From Corallococcus silvisoli (GTDB lineage: Bacteria; Myxococcota; Myxococcia; Myxococcales; Myxococcaceae): DNA of 64,000 nt. A program made the position numbers and the translations under genes. Positions 46,654 to 55,323 of this stretch are shown piece by piece (position 1 is the first letter of the stretch; every line of letters starts with the position of its first letter). The notes beneath the pieces were generated by a model. The model made no database searches. It was given only the letters and a program-made list of their open reading frames with translations, and was not told the DNA's origin. The stretch lies in NCBI RefSeq assembly GCF_009909145.1, contig NZ_JAAAPJ010000007.1, forward strand, positions 310,001-374,000. Reading direction: 5' to 3'.

Positions 46654-48900
46654 ATGGGGTGGGCCGTCGCCGTCGCCGTGCTGCTGTCGGCCGCGCCCAC
46701 CTTCGTCACCCGAGGGGACGTGACGCCCGAGGCGGACCTGCGCCGCGAGGCCCAGGCCGCCTGGACGTCACTGGAGGCCGAGTACACGGCGCGGGCGGGC
46801 GGCCTCCCCCAACGGGCCCCCGCCACCCTCGCGCTCCAGAAGGGCGCGGCGCTGCCCCCCGAGCGCAACGCGCAGGGGCGGCCCGGCGTGGTGGAGCTGC
46901 GGCAGAACGCGGCCGGCGTGCTGGACGCACGGCTGCGCATGGCGCTGCGGCACGAACTGGCGCACCAGCTCCTGTGGTGGGCGTGTCCCGCGTCCAGCGA
47001 GGACCGGCTCTTCCATGAGGCCTTCGCGCTGACGGTGAGCGGCGAGCTGCCCGCGTGGCGCGACGGGCCCTACCTGTCCCTGTCGCGCGCGGCGAAGGAG
47101 GTGGCCAGCGCGCCGGCGGTGGACACCGCGCGGGCACGCAGGGGGCTGGCGCGCATCCTGGGCGAACACCCCGGGTTCCCCGCCGCGCTCACGCGCAGGT
47201 TGCGGCAGTGCCATGACGGGACGCGGTGGGCCGCGCCCCTGTCGTTGGAGGAGCTGGCGGACGTGGCGGTGCTCGCGCCCGAGGCGGCCACGGTGGTGGT
47301 GAGCCGTCACTCGGGGGAGGTGCTGCTGTCGGAAGGGGACGTGCGCCGGGCGGTGCCGTACGGCTCCGCGCTCAAGCCCTTCCTCTACGCGGCGGGGACG
47401 GGCCCTGGCGCCGCGGCACCGCCGGGGCTCGCGCCGCGCCAGGACGTGCAGGAGTGGGCGTGCGGCGCGGGGCTGCCACCGAAGGTGGACGCGCGGCTCG
47501 CGCTCCTGCGCTCGTGCAATGGCTGGTTCCTGGACTGGGAGGCCACGGGGCTCGCGCCGAAGGCGTTCGGTGATTGGGGCGCCGTGCTCTCCGCGGTGGG
47601 GCTCACCGGCCTCCCCGAGGACATGACGGAGGCCATCGGGCTTCGCTCCGCGCACGGCCTGTCGCCGTGGGGCATGGCGCAGGCGTACCGGCTGCTCGCG
47701 GAGGCGCGGCCGGACGTGCTCGCGCTCCTCACCGGCAACGTGGAGGAGGGCACGCTCAGCGGCCTGTCCACGTCGAAGGCGCTGCGGGGCGTGGCCACGA
47801 AGACGGGCACGGTGCGCGACGCCGCGAGCCGGCCCCAGCTGGGGTGGATCGCCGCCGTGGACGCGGACCTCGTCCTGGTGGCCGTGCGGCCCGGCAAGAT
47901 GCCCCGGCACTTCGCGGATGAAGTCGCCGCGCTGCTCGCTTGGGCGCGGAAGCGGACGGCGGGGCTGGAGGCCGCGCGCGTGCAGGTGCTCGGCCTGTTG
48001 CCGTCCACGTCCGTGGAGGCCCGCTGCGCGGGCGCGGGCTTCGCGCTGGAGGACGGGACGCCCCGCGCCGCGCCCCCGGACTTCTCCCGCCTGGATGCGC
48101 TCACCGCGAGGGGGCCAGCGGTGTGTCTGGGCAGTCCCTGGCGCGTGCGCTTCCCGGACGGGCCCGACGGCGGACGGGACTACGCGGGCGTCTTCACCGC
48201 CTCTCCGCCCCCGCCGTACCGCCCTCCACCGGGGGTGCCCACCACGCCCAGCGCGCTCAAGGCCCGGCGCGGCTCGGACTTCGTCTTCCGCACCACCCGC
48301 CTCCAGTACACCGCCGGCGTCGTCGCCGCCGAGGACGTCACCCTGCGAGGCGAGCCCCGCGTCGCGCTGGCCCGCGTGGCCGCCCACAACGAGCGCCACG
48401 GCGACGCCCGCCACCCCGGCCGGGCCCTCTGCGACACCACCCACTGCCAGGCCTTCCGGGGCACCGTCCGCGTCCGCCCCGAGGAGTCACGCGCGCTCAG
48501 CCTCCCGCCGCTGAAGTGGGACACCTGGCTGACCTTCTCGCAGGGCGGCGACACGCCCTGGCGCGAGCCACGCCCCCGCGCCCAGGTGGAGGCGCTGCTG
48601 GGCGCGAACCTCGTGTCCCTGCGCTTCGAGTCCGGCCGCGTGCGCTACCTGCGCACCGAAGGCCCCCCCGGCGCCCCCTACGAGGACGCGCGCTCCCTGC
48701 CATGTGACACGCTGCGTGCGGGTCTCCAATTGCCCGCCTGTCCCCAGCGCGCCTCCTTCGACGGGCCCCAGGTCCTCTTCGAGGGCCAGGGCCGGGGCCA
48801 TGGTGAGGGCCTGGACGTCGAAGCCGCCAAGGCCGCCCCCCACCTCTCCAGCGACGCCCTCCTGGAGCGCGCCTACGGAGCGCGCACCCCCACCCCCTGA
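46654..48900 (+). CDS. YfaQ-like DUF2300 protein with zincin, PBP-like and SpoIID-like parts, 748 aa
   Basis: Last gene of the operon, 3 bases behind the macroglobulin. After a signal peptide, residues ~70-150 carry HELAH (100-104) with a possible third ligand Glu122 in FHEAFA, as in gluzincin metalloproteases. Residues ~215-420 carry the three serine-transpeptidase motifs in the right order and spacing: SALK (Ser238, Lys241), SCN (287-289) and KTGT (383-386). The C-terminal ~530-748 has a SpoIID/LytB-like block (VAAEDVTL, then DTTHCQAFRG with Cys598). E. coli YfaQ (DUF2300, about 549 residues) is shorter. No catalytic activity is established for the family; motif reading is mine. GTG or ATG start: ATG at 46654. 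Confidence 0.75.
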   Translation: MGWAVAVAVLLSAAPTFVTRGDVTPEADLRREAQAAWTSLEAEYTARAGGLPQRAPATLALQKGAALPPERNAQGRPGVVELRQNAAGVLDARLRMALRHELAHQLLWWACPASSEDRLFHEAFALTVSGELPAWRDGPYLSLSRAAKEVASAPAVDTARARRGLARILGEHPGFPAALTRRLRQCHDGTRWAAPLSLEELADVAVLAPEAATVVVSRHSGEVLLSEGDVRRAVPYGSALKPFLYAAGTGPGAAAPPGLAPRQDVQEWACGAGLPPKVDARLALLRSCNGWFLDWEATGLAPKAFGDWGAVLSAVGLTGLPEDMTEAIGLRSAHGLSPWGMAQAYRLLAEARPDVLALLTGNVEEGTLSGLSTSKALRGVATKTGTVRDAASRPQLGWIAAVDADLVLVAVRPGKMPRHFADEVAALLAWARKRTAGLEAARVQVLGLLPSTSVEARCAGAGFALEDGTPRAAPPDFSRLDALTARGPAVCLGSPWRVRFPDGPDGGRDYAGVFTASPPPPYRPPPGVPTTPSALKARRGSDFVFRTTRLQYTAGVVAAEDVTLRGEPRVALARVAAHNERHGDARHPGRALCDTTHCQAFRGTVRVRPEESRALSLPPLKWDTWLTFSQGGDTPWREPRPRAQVEALLGANLVSLRFESGRVRYLRTEGPPGAPYEDARSLPCDTLRAGLQLPACPQRASFDGPQVLFEGQGRGHGEGLDVEAAKAAPHLSSDALLERAYGARTPTP

Positions 48901-48974
48901 GTCCACCCGGCGCCGCTGCCTACCCGGACGCACCGGGTTCCCTCCCACCCATCCGGGAAACCACGAAAAACCTA

Positions 48975-49004
48975 CTGACACGGGCCGTGAAACACAGTTA
49001 TTAC
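48975..49004 (+). promoter_or_regulatory. sigma-70-like promoter candidate
   Basis: CTGACA (48975-48980, 5 of 6 to TTGACA) and TATTAC (48999-49004, 4 of 6 to TATAAT) are 18 bases apart. This AT-rich patch stands out and lies 40 bases before the next gene. It overlaps a palindrome. Confidence 0.45.
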
Positions 49005-49019
49005 GGAAGAATACCGTAA
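49001..49019 (+). promoter_or_regulatory. palindrome TTACGG-N7-CCGTAA overlapping the promoter
   Basis: Two exact 6-base half-sites with a 7-base spacer sit over and just behind the -10 box. This is the usual position of a repressor operator. No regulator is assigned. Confidence 0.45.
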
Positions 49020-49043
49020 CGCTGTTTGGTTCGAGGGGCCCCA

Positions 49044-50072
49044 ATGGCGGAGGGAGTGAGCGAGGCGGAGGCCACGCGGCGCGCTTTGGACGCGTTGCCC
49101 GAAGGCCTGCGGGTGCGCTGGGTCCAGGAAGGCCGCGGCGCCTGGGTGCTGGGCTGCCAGGACTCGAAGCCGAACCTGCACGCGCCCCGGGGCGAGGACG
49201 TGCTCATCCAGGGGGAGCTGCTGCTGCTGGGCGCGCGCTACGTGGAGGGCGCGGTGCCGCGCGGCGCGCTGCGGGTGTCCCTGCTGGAGGGCCCGGTGCG
49301 CCACGTGCTGGCGGCGCGCGTGGCGGTGGGCGGGGGCGACCTGACGCTGGGGCTGGGGCCGCCCGGCGCGAGGGTGCCTTCGGCGCGCGTGGTGTGTCAG
49401 CGGGTGGAGTGGCGGCCGTACTCGGTCGCCAACGCGGCGCCCCTGGCCGCGGCCTTCATCGACCTGTGGCGGGGCCTGGGCCGGGGCGCGCGGCTGGAGC
49501 GGCTGGGGCTGGAGGTGGAGGGCGTCGTGGAGGGCCGCGCGCGGGTGGCGCCCTTCGTGGAGGTGGAGGCGGACCGCAAGGGAGGCCGGCGTCCCGCGAC
49601 GCGCCACCCGCTGCCGGTCTTCGAGGTGTCCACGGCGGAGGTGCTGCACGACTGCCGCCTGTGGCTGCGCGCGACGGCGCATGCGCTGACGCGCGAGCCG
49701 CCCTTCCTCCGCGAGGTGTACCTGCCCCGCGAGGACGCCGGGCCCCTGGACGTGGGGGCGCAAGGGGCGGTCGCGCACGAATCGCTGGGCGCGGTCCTGG
49801 AGCGGAGGCTGCGCTGGGCCGAGGCGTGGCTCGCGCCCTCCGCGCTGCTGGAGCTGGAGGTGTCGCGCACGGTGCCGGAGGGGGGCGCGGCCGGGGCCTG
49901 CTGGTTGACGGCGCGCTTCGAGCAGGCGCAGACGGGCGGCACGGCCACCACCGTCACGCTGCTGGACACGCCGGCGTTCTCCACGGCGGCGCTGGCGCTC
50001 CTGCGCGGCTGGGCCCTGGCCACGGCGCCGGGGCGTGGCGCGGGGGTGCGCGGCCTGCTGTCCATGGAGTGA
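49044..50072 (+). CDS. hypothetical protein, 342 aa
   Basis: I do not recognise a family. The protein is soluble, without signal or membrane helices, and Arg/Glu/Val-rich. It seems built of two similar halves of beta strands and long helices (EATRRALDALPEGLRVRWV at the start, later LERRLRWAEAWLAPSALLELEV). No catalytic motif is evident. The ATG at 49044 follows GAGGGG; in-frame TTG at 49026 is a weaker start. The gene has its own palindrome-marked promoter and is monocistronic. Confidence 0.6.
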   Translation: MAEGVSEAEATRRALDALPEGLRVRWVQEGRGAWVLGCQDSKPNLHAPRGEDVLIQGELLLLGARYVEGAVPRGALRVSLLEGPVRHVLAARVAVGGGDLTLGLGPPGARVPSARVVCQRVEWRPYSVANAAPLAAAFIDLWRGLGRGARLERLGLEVEGVVEGRARVAPFVEVEADRKGGRRPATRHPLPVFEVSTAEVLHDCRLWLRATAHALTREPPFLREVYLPREDAGPLDVGAQGAVAHESLGAVLERRLRWAEAWLAPSALLELEVSRTVPEGGAAGACWLTARFEQAQTGGTATTVTLLDTPAFSTAALALLRGWALATAPGRGAGVRGLLSME

Positions 50073-50203
50073 CGCGAAGTCATCCCCGGGGGACTCGCGC
50101 CCGAGGGGGGGGCGCTCAGCCAGACGGCACTGGCAATGGGCTTCCGCGTCACCACCTTGCACTCGTCAAACTTTCATCCGCGGAGGCGGGGGAGGCTGGG
50201 ACC

Positions 50204-50878
50204 ATGGGCAAGAAGAGTTGGAAGGCGCGTGCGGTGACGGCGGTGGTCATGACCGGGCTGATGGGCTTCTCCGCCCATGCTCAGGACACCATGTCCGCGC
50301 AGGACAAGGCGCAGATGAAGCAGGGCAAGGCGGTGGGCGAGGCGGCCGCCAAGCGGACGAAGTACGTGGGCAAGGTGGCCCTCTTCAACAACCGGCAGAT
50401 TGAACTGGCCCGCGTCGCGGAGGAGCAGGCGTCGGATCCGCGCGTGAAGCAGTTCGCCACGCAGCTGCGCGAGGACCACGAGAAGAGCCAGGAGTCGCTG
50501 CGCTCCTGGGCCAAGAGCAAGCAGATGGAGGTCAGCGCGCTGAGCGAGAACACCTCCGCCGGCCAGGGCATGGGCGGCTCCGGCATGCAGCAGGGCTTCA
50601 ACGAGAACATGGAGAACGCCGGTGAGAAGGTGGGCCGGCACTCCGACGAGACGCGGGCGGAGGTCAACAAGCTGCGCTCGATGCATGGCCCCGAGTTCGA
50701 CAAGGCCTTCCTGTCGCGCATCGCGGATGACCAGAAGAAGGGCAAGAGCCTGCTCGAGGAGGGTCGCAAGGACTACAAGAACGACGCGACCTTCCTGGCG
50801 CTGCTGAGCGACACCGAGGGCATGGTGAGCAGCAACGAGACGAAGGCGAAGGAGCTCGAGAAGCAGGTGAAGAAGTAG
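50204..50878 (+). CDS. DUF4142 protein, secreted, 224 aa
   Basis: A signal peptide (TGLMGFSAHA-QD) precedes an all-helical DUF4142 domain with the ferritin-like helical-bundle pattern: NNRQIELARVAEEQASDPRVKQFA in the first helix pair (quoted in halves), then DHEKSQESL and FLSRIADDQKKG. The helix between them carries a Met/Gly-rich insertion (AGQGMGGSGMQQ) not typical of the family. The function of DUF4142 is unknown; these are periplasmic stress-linked proteins. The start ATG has GGGGGAGG about 8 bases before it. A lipoprotein gene follows 78 bases downstream. Confidence 0.8.
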   Translation: MGKKSWKARAVTAVVMTGLMGFSAHAQDTMSAQDKAQMKQGKAVGEAAAKRTKYVGKVALFNNRQIELARVAEEQASDPRVKQFATQLREDHEKSQESLRSWAKSKQMEVSALSENTSAGQGMGGSGMQQGFNENMENAGEKVGRHSDETRAEVNKLRSMHGPEFDKAFLSRIADDQKKGKSLLEEGRKDYKNDATFLALLSDTEGMVSSNETKAKELEKQVKK

Positions 50879-50956
50879 TCCTGCGTGTGTAGTGCGGTGG
50901 GCGCCGGGCCGACGTGCCGGTTGACTCGGCCGGGTCCGGCGCCTATCCCCTCGCGG

Positions 50957-51937
50957 ATGCGCAAGGCACTGGAGGCGGTGGGGGTGGGGCTCCTGGCGCT
51001 GCTGGGCGCGTGTCAGGCGTCCGTGCCGGTGTCCCCCGCGGTGCCGCTCGTGGGCGCGACGCCCGCGGGCCCCTTCGTCGCGGACGCGCGCGCGCTCTTC
51101 GACGGGTGCGTCTCGCTCCCCGACAGCATCACGTCGCGCACGTACCGGTGCGGCGCGCTCTCCGTCTGGTTGGATGAGCGGACAGGCCAGACCGAAGCAC
51201 AGGCCGTGGCGGTGGGACTCTCCCGTGTGCACGCGCGCCTGGGCCCGGTGCTCACGGAGTCCGCGGGGGAGCTGCCGCTCGCGGGCCAGCCGCACCCGTC
51301 CCTGCGCTTCGCGAAGTGTGCTGGCGCGAGCGGTGAGGGGCCCTGCGCCGCGGGCGGCTACCTCACGGCGGTGACGCCCTTCGCGGGCCGCGTGCGGCTG
51401 CTGGGCTGCCTGGCGCGCGGCAACGCCCGGCCGGAGCTGGGCCGGTGTCTGGAGTTGTTCGCGTACCTGGCCACGCGGGGCAACCCCGAAGGGGACGTGC
51501 TGGACCTGGCGTCGCTCATCACGCCGCCCCGGCTGCCGTGGCGGGTGCTGGAGGTGCCGGAGGGCTGTCAGCTCGCGGACTCGACGTCGCGCGCGGGGCG
51601 GATCCGCTGCCCGGCGTCCACCTTCTCCTGGAGCGTCTTCCAGCCGGTGGAGCAGGGCACGTCCCAGGTGGAGCTCTGGCGCGACTCCAGCGTGGAGGAG
51701 CTGCGCGACGCGCTCCCCGGCGCCAGCCCGGTGGAGCCGCGCGACTGCTACCTGGAGGGCGTGGCCACGCGCTGTCTGCGCTTCACCGCGCCCTCGCTGG
51801 AGGGGGGCGGCGACCTCCAGGTGTGGGCCGGGGGGCTGGACTGGCAGGGCCGGGGCCTGTTCGAGGCGTGCATCCTCCCCGCGAGTGCATCCTTCCCCTT
51901 TCCAGCCTCCTGCAACGGCGCGTTCGCTCCGCGCTGA
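50957..51937 (+). CDS. hypothetical lipoprotein, 326 aa
   Basis: The signal ends in LLGAC (Cys19), so it should be exported and lipidated. The mature part contains ten or more Cys that probably form disulfides, a repeated domain look (two halves each with GC-V/C-LE patterns) and no motif I can name. It directly precedes the osmoprotectant ABC transporter genes by 15 bases and may be part of that unit, but the role is unknown. The ATG at 50957 begins a good signal peptide; an upstream in-frame start at 50885 would give an atypical leader. Confidence 0.7.
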   Translation: MRKALEAVGVGLLALLGACQASVPVSPAVPLVGATPAGPFVADARALFDGCVSLPDSITSRTYRCGALSVWLDERTGQTEAQAVAVGLSRVHARLGPVLTESAGELPLAGQPHPSLRFAKCAGASGEGPCAAGGYLTAVTPFAGRVRLLGCLARGNARPELGRCLELFAYLATRGNPEGDVLDLASLITPPRLPWRVLEVPEGCQLADSTSRAGRIRCPASTFSWSVFQPVEQGTSQVELWRDSSVEELRDALPGASPVEPRDCYLEGVATRCLRFTAPSLEGGGDLQVWAGGLDWQGRGLFEACILPASASFPFPASCNGAFAPR

Positions 51938-51952
51938 AGGGACGTGGCGCCC

Positions 51953-52702
51953 GTGTTCATCCTGGAAGGCGTGTCCAAGCGCTTCGGTGGTTCGCAGGCC
52001 TTGCGACCGCTGGACCTGAGTCTGCCGAAGGGCGCCACCTCCGTGCTCATCGGCCCCAGCGGCTGCGGGAAGTCCACGCTGCTGCGGCTGCTCAACGGCC
52101 TCTTGCGGCCGGACACAGGCCGCGTCCTCTTCGACGGGCAGCCCCTGCCGGAGGAGGAGGGCGCGCTGCTCGCCGTGCGCCGCCGCGTGGGCTACGCGCT
52201 CCAGGGCGGAGGGCTGTTCCCGCACCTCACCGGCGCGCAGAACGTCACGCTGATGGCGCGGCACCTGCGCTGGCCCCAGGCGCGCATCCGGGAGCGGCAG
52301 GGGCTGTTGATGGAGCTGACGCGCTTCCCCGAGGAGGCGCTGGAGCGCTTCCCCGGCCAGCTCTCCGGAGGCCAGCGGCAGCGGGTGGCGCTGATGCGCG
52401 CGTTGATGCTGGACCCGGACGTGCTGCTGCTGGATGAGCCGCTGGGCGCGTTGGATCCGCTGGTGCGCCACGACCTCCAGGCGGACCTGCGCGGCATCTT
52501 CGAGCGGCTGGGCAAGACGGTGGTGCTCGTCACCCACGACCTGGCGGAGGCCGCCTTCCTGGGCAACGTCATCGTCCTGATGCGCGAGGGGCAGGTGGTG
52601 CAGCAGGGCACGCTGGACGACCTGGAGGCGCGGCCCATGGACCCCTTCGTCACGCGGTTCATCCAGGCCCAGCGCCCGCTGCCCATGGGGAGGTCCGGAT
52701 GA
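51953..52702 (+). CDS. osmoprotectant ABC transporter ATP-binding protein, 249 aa
   Basis: A nucleotide-binding domain with GPSGCGKST, the Q-loop region, signature LSGGQRQRVALMRAL, LLLDEPLGALD and the H-loop VTHDLAEA. It is close to the glycine betaine/choline importers (OpuA/OpuC/OsmV type). At ~249 residues it lacks the C-terminal CBS pair that senses ionic strength in OpuAA/OpuCA, so osmotic gating of the Opu kind is not expected. I choose GTG 51953 because AAGGGA is about 10 bases upstream; GTG 51944 would leave almost no spacing. The stop overlaps the next start (ATGA), coupling it to the fused binding-protein/permease gene. Confidence 0.85.
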   Translation: MFILEGVSKRFGGSQALRPLDLSLPKGATSVLIGPSGCGKSTLLRLLNGLLRPDTGRVLFDGQPLPEEEGALLAVRRRVGYALQGGGLFPHLTGAQNVTLMARHLRWPQARIRERQGLLMELTRFPEEALERFPGQLSGGQRQRVALMRALMLDPDVLLLDEPLGALDPLVRHDLQADLRGIFERLGKTVVLVTHDLAEAAFLGNVIVLMREGQVVQQGTLDDLEARPMDPFVTRFIQAQRPLPMGRSG

Positions 52703-54195
52703 CGCGCGCGGGAGGGAGGCTCGCGCTGGCCCTGGTGCTCCTGCTCGGGGCCGCGTGCGCGGAGTCGTCCGGGGAGGGGCCCTCGGTGCGCGTGGGGTCC
52801 AAGAAGTTCACCGAGTCCGTCATCGTGGGGGACATGGTGACGCAGCTGGCGCAGGCCGCCGGCGCGCGGGCCTCGCACCGGCGCGAGCTGGGCGGCACCA
52901 CGGTGCTGTGGGAGGCGCTGCGCCGGGGCGAGCTGGACATCTACCCCGAGTACACCGGCACGCTGCGCCAGGAGCTGCTCGCGGGCCGCGCGTTGCCGGA
53001 TGACGCCGCGCTGCGGAAGGCGCTCGCGGAGGAGGGCCTGAGGATGAGCGCGTCGCTGGGGTTCAACAACACCTACGCGCTGGGCATGAAGGAAGCGGAG
53101 GCCGAGCGGCTGGGCATCCGCCGCATCTCCGACTTGAAGGCGCACCCGGAGCTGCGCGTGGGCTTCAGCAACGAGTTCATGCAGCGGGGCGACGGCTGGC
53201 CCGCGCTGCGCGACGCGTACGGCCTGCCCCAGCGTGACGTGCGCGGCCTGGACCACGACCTGGCGTACCGGGGCATGGCGAGCGGGGCCATCCAGCTCAC
53301 GGACCTGTACTCCACCGACGCGGAGATCGCCGCCTATGGCCTGCGCGTGCTGGAGGACGACCGGCACCACTTCCCCGTGTACGAGGCCGTGCTCCTCTAC
53401 CGCGACGACCTGGAGGCCCGGGCGCCCCTGGCGCTGAAGTCCATGCTCCGGCTGCAGGGCACGCTGACGGAGGCACGGATGGTGGACCTCAACGCCCGCG
53501 CGCGGCTGGAGCGCGTGCCGGAGGCGCGGGTGGCGTCGGACTTCCTCCGGGAGTCGCTGGGCGTGTCCACGGAGGTGCGCACGCAGGGCCGGGCCTCGCG
53601 CATCTGGCAGCGCACGCGGGAGCACCTGTTCCTGGTGACGCTGTCGCTCGCGGCGGCCATCGCGCTGGCCATCCCGCTGGGCGTCCTGGCCGCGCGCCGT
53701 CCGCGCCTGGGGCAGGGCGTGCTGGGGCTGTCCAGCGTCATCCAGACGGTGCCCTCGCTGGCGCTGCTGGTGTTCATGATTCCGCTGCTGGGCATCGGCT
53801 CGAAGCCGGCCGTCGCGGCGCTGTTCCTCTACAGCCTGCTGCCCATCGTGCGGAACACGGCGGCGGGCCTGGGAGGGATTCCGTGGGAGGTGCGCGAGTC
53901 CGCGGAGGCGCTGGGCCTGCCGTCGCGCGCGCGGCTGTGGCGCATCGAGCTGCCCATGGCGGCGCCGTCCATCCTCGCGGGCATCCAGACGGCGGCGGTC
54001 ATCAACGTGGGCACGGCCACGCTGGGCGCGCTGGTGGGCGCGGGGGGCTACGGCCAGCCCATCCTCACCGGCATCCGCCTGGACGACGTGGGGCTCATCC
54101 TGGAGGGGGCGGTGCCCGCGGCGGTGCTCGCGCTGGCGGTCAGCGGCCTCTTCGAGCTCGTGGCGCGGTGGGTGGTGCCCCGGGGGCTGCGGTAG
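52699..54195 (+). CDS. fused substrate-binding protein - permease of an osmoprotectant ABC importer, 498 aa
   Basis: An N-terminal lipoprotein signal (LLGAAC) and an OpuAC-type binding domain (VRVGSKKFTESVIVGDM, GELDIYPEYTGT, NNTYALGM) occupy residues ~1-290. The C-terminal ~200 residues are an OpuCB/ProW-type permease with five or six helices and the EAA loop (ESAEALGLPSRARLWRIELP). Most fusions in this family place the permease first and the binding domain last; the reverse order here, with a lipoprotein signal on the binding domain, is unusual. Substrates are probably quaternary ammonium compounds (inferred from the family). ATP comes from the upstream, 4-base-overlapping gene. Confidence 0.85.
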   Translation: MTRAGGRLALALVLLLGAACAESSGEGPSVRVGSKKFTESVIVGDMVTQLAQAAGARASHRRELGGTTVLWEALRRGELDIYPEYTGTLRQELLAGRALPDDAALRKALAEEGLRMSASLGFNNTYALGMKEAEAERLGIRRISDLKAHPELRVGFSNEFMQRGDGWPALRDAYGLPQRDVRGLDHDLAYRGMASGAIQLTDLYSTDAEIAAYGLRVLEDDRHHFPVYEAVLLYRDDLEARAPLALKSMLRLQGTLTEARMVDLNARARLERVPEARVASDFLRESLGVSTEVRTQGRASRIWQRTREHLFLVTLSLAAAIALAIPLGVLAARRPRLGQGVLGLSSVIQTVPSLALLVFMIPLLGIGSKPAVAALFLYSLLPIVRNTAAGLGGIPWEVRESAEALGLPSRARLWRIELPMAAPSILAGIQTAAVINVGTATLGALVGAGGYGQPILTGIRLDDVGLILEGAVPAAVLALAVSGLFELVARWVVPRGLR

Positions 54196-54201
54196 GGGCG
54201 G

Positions 54202-55176
54202 CTACACGGGCTCCGCGCGGGACTCGGGGGCCGACGCGGGCTGGAGGCGCGGCGCGTCCTCCGCGAGCCCCGCGGCGCACAGCCGCACCACGCACATCCA
54301 GACGCAGTCCGCGAGCAGCAGGTGGACGAGCTGCATCGCCACCGGCGCCAGCAGCACCAGGTTGATGACGCCCGCGCACAGCTGCGCGACGTACACGCCG
54401 GTGAGCAGCGTGGCCGCGCGCCGCACGTCCGGGGACGGCCTCAGCCGCGCCACGCTCCGGCCCACGAACACCAGGAGCGCGCCCAGGCCCACCGCGAACA
54501 CCGGGTGCAGCACGCGCAGGCGGAGCAACAGGTGCGCCGTCTCCGACAGGTCCTGTTCGAAGCCGTGCGCGAGGCTGGTGGCGGGGAACAGCGTGTCGCC
54601 CAGCGCGGCCACCGCGCCGCTGACGCCCAGCACCAGCATGCCGACCACGCTCGCGCCCAGGAGCGCGGCCACCGCGCCCTGTCCCTGGAACGTCATGCGC
54701 GCGCGCCCCTTGGAGGCCCACACCACCAGGGTCTGCGCGCCCACCAGCAGGAAGGTGTTGGTGAGGTGCACGCCCATCCACACCGCGCGGCCCACGCGCG
54801 CGTCCTGCGCCACGTACTTGAGCAGCACGATGCCGGCGCCCACCAGGCCTTCGGTGAGCATGAACACCAGCGCCCAGAATGCCGCGCGGCGCCCGGGGTG
54901 GCCCTTGGGGAACACGCGCCGGCCCCACGCGTAGAGGGCGACGGCGAGCACCGTGGCCAGGCCGCTGGTGAGACGGTGGGTGTATTCGATGAGGGTCTGG
55001 AGGGAGGGCGCGCGCGGCACCACCTCGCCGTTGCAGACGGGCCAGTGGTCGCCGCACCCGGCTCCGGAGCCGGTGGCGCGCACGAAGGCGCCCCAGAGGA
55101 TGACGCCCAGGCTGTAGACGAGCACGCCCTGGCTGAACCACTGGAAGCGGCGGGTGGCGGCGACGGGAAGGGTCAT
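54202..55176 (-). CDS. heme A synthase (COX15/CtaA), 324 aa
   Basis: An eight-helix membrane protein with the COX15/CtaA pattern: first helix and WGAFVRATGSGAGCGDHWPVC with the Cys pair in the first loop, ETAHLLLRLRVLHPVFAV with heme-ligand His, and a later region LLLADCVWM with a conserved His before it. The enzyme oxidises heme O to heme A for aa3-type cytochrome oxidases. The ATG at 55176 has GGGAGGG 5 bases upstream, which settles the start over two earlier Met codons. No cytochrome oxidase genes are within the window, and it is transcribed alone toward the ABC importer. Confidence 0.88.
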   Translation of the reverse strand: MTLPVAATRRFQWFSQGVLVYSLGVILWGAFVRATGSGAGCGDHWPVCNGEVVPRAPSLQTLIEYTHRLTSGLATVLAVALYAWGRRVFPKGHPGRRAAFWALVFMLTEGLVGAGIVLLKYVAQDARVGRAVWMGVHLTNTFLLVGAQTLVVWASKGRARMTFQGQGAVAALLGASVVGMLVLGVSGAVAALGDTLFPATSLAHGFEQDLSETAHLLLRLRVLHPVFAVGLGALLVFVGRSVARLRPSPDVRRAATLLTGVYVAQLCAGVINLVLLAPVAMQLVHLLLADCVWMCVVRLCAAGLAEDAPRLQPASAPESRAEPV

Positions 55177-55323
55177 CGTGCCCTCCCAGTACCGCATCCC
55201 ACCCGGAGGGGCCACCGCCCGGCGCTGGCCGCCTGCCTGCCGTGGGCCAATGGCTCAACACCTGGGCTTATGGGGCGGCGCGCGACAGTCCCCAAGGCCG
55301 GGAGAAGTTGTTAGCGTCACCGC

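Noticed and set aside
49020..49040. tRNA-like GGTTCGAG sequence
   Set aside because: No acceptor stem or anticodon arm can be drawn around it.
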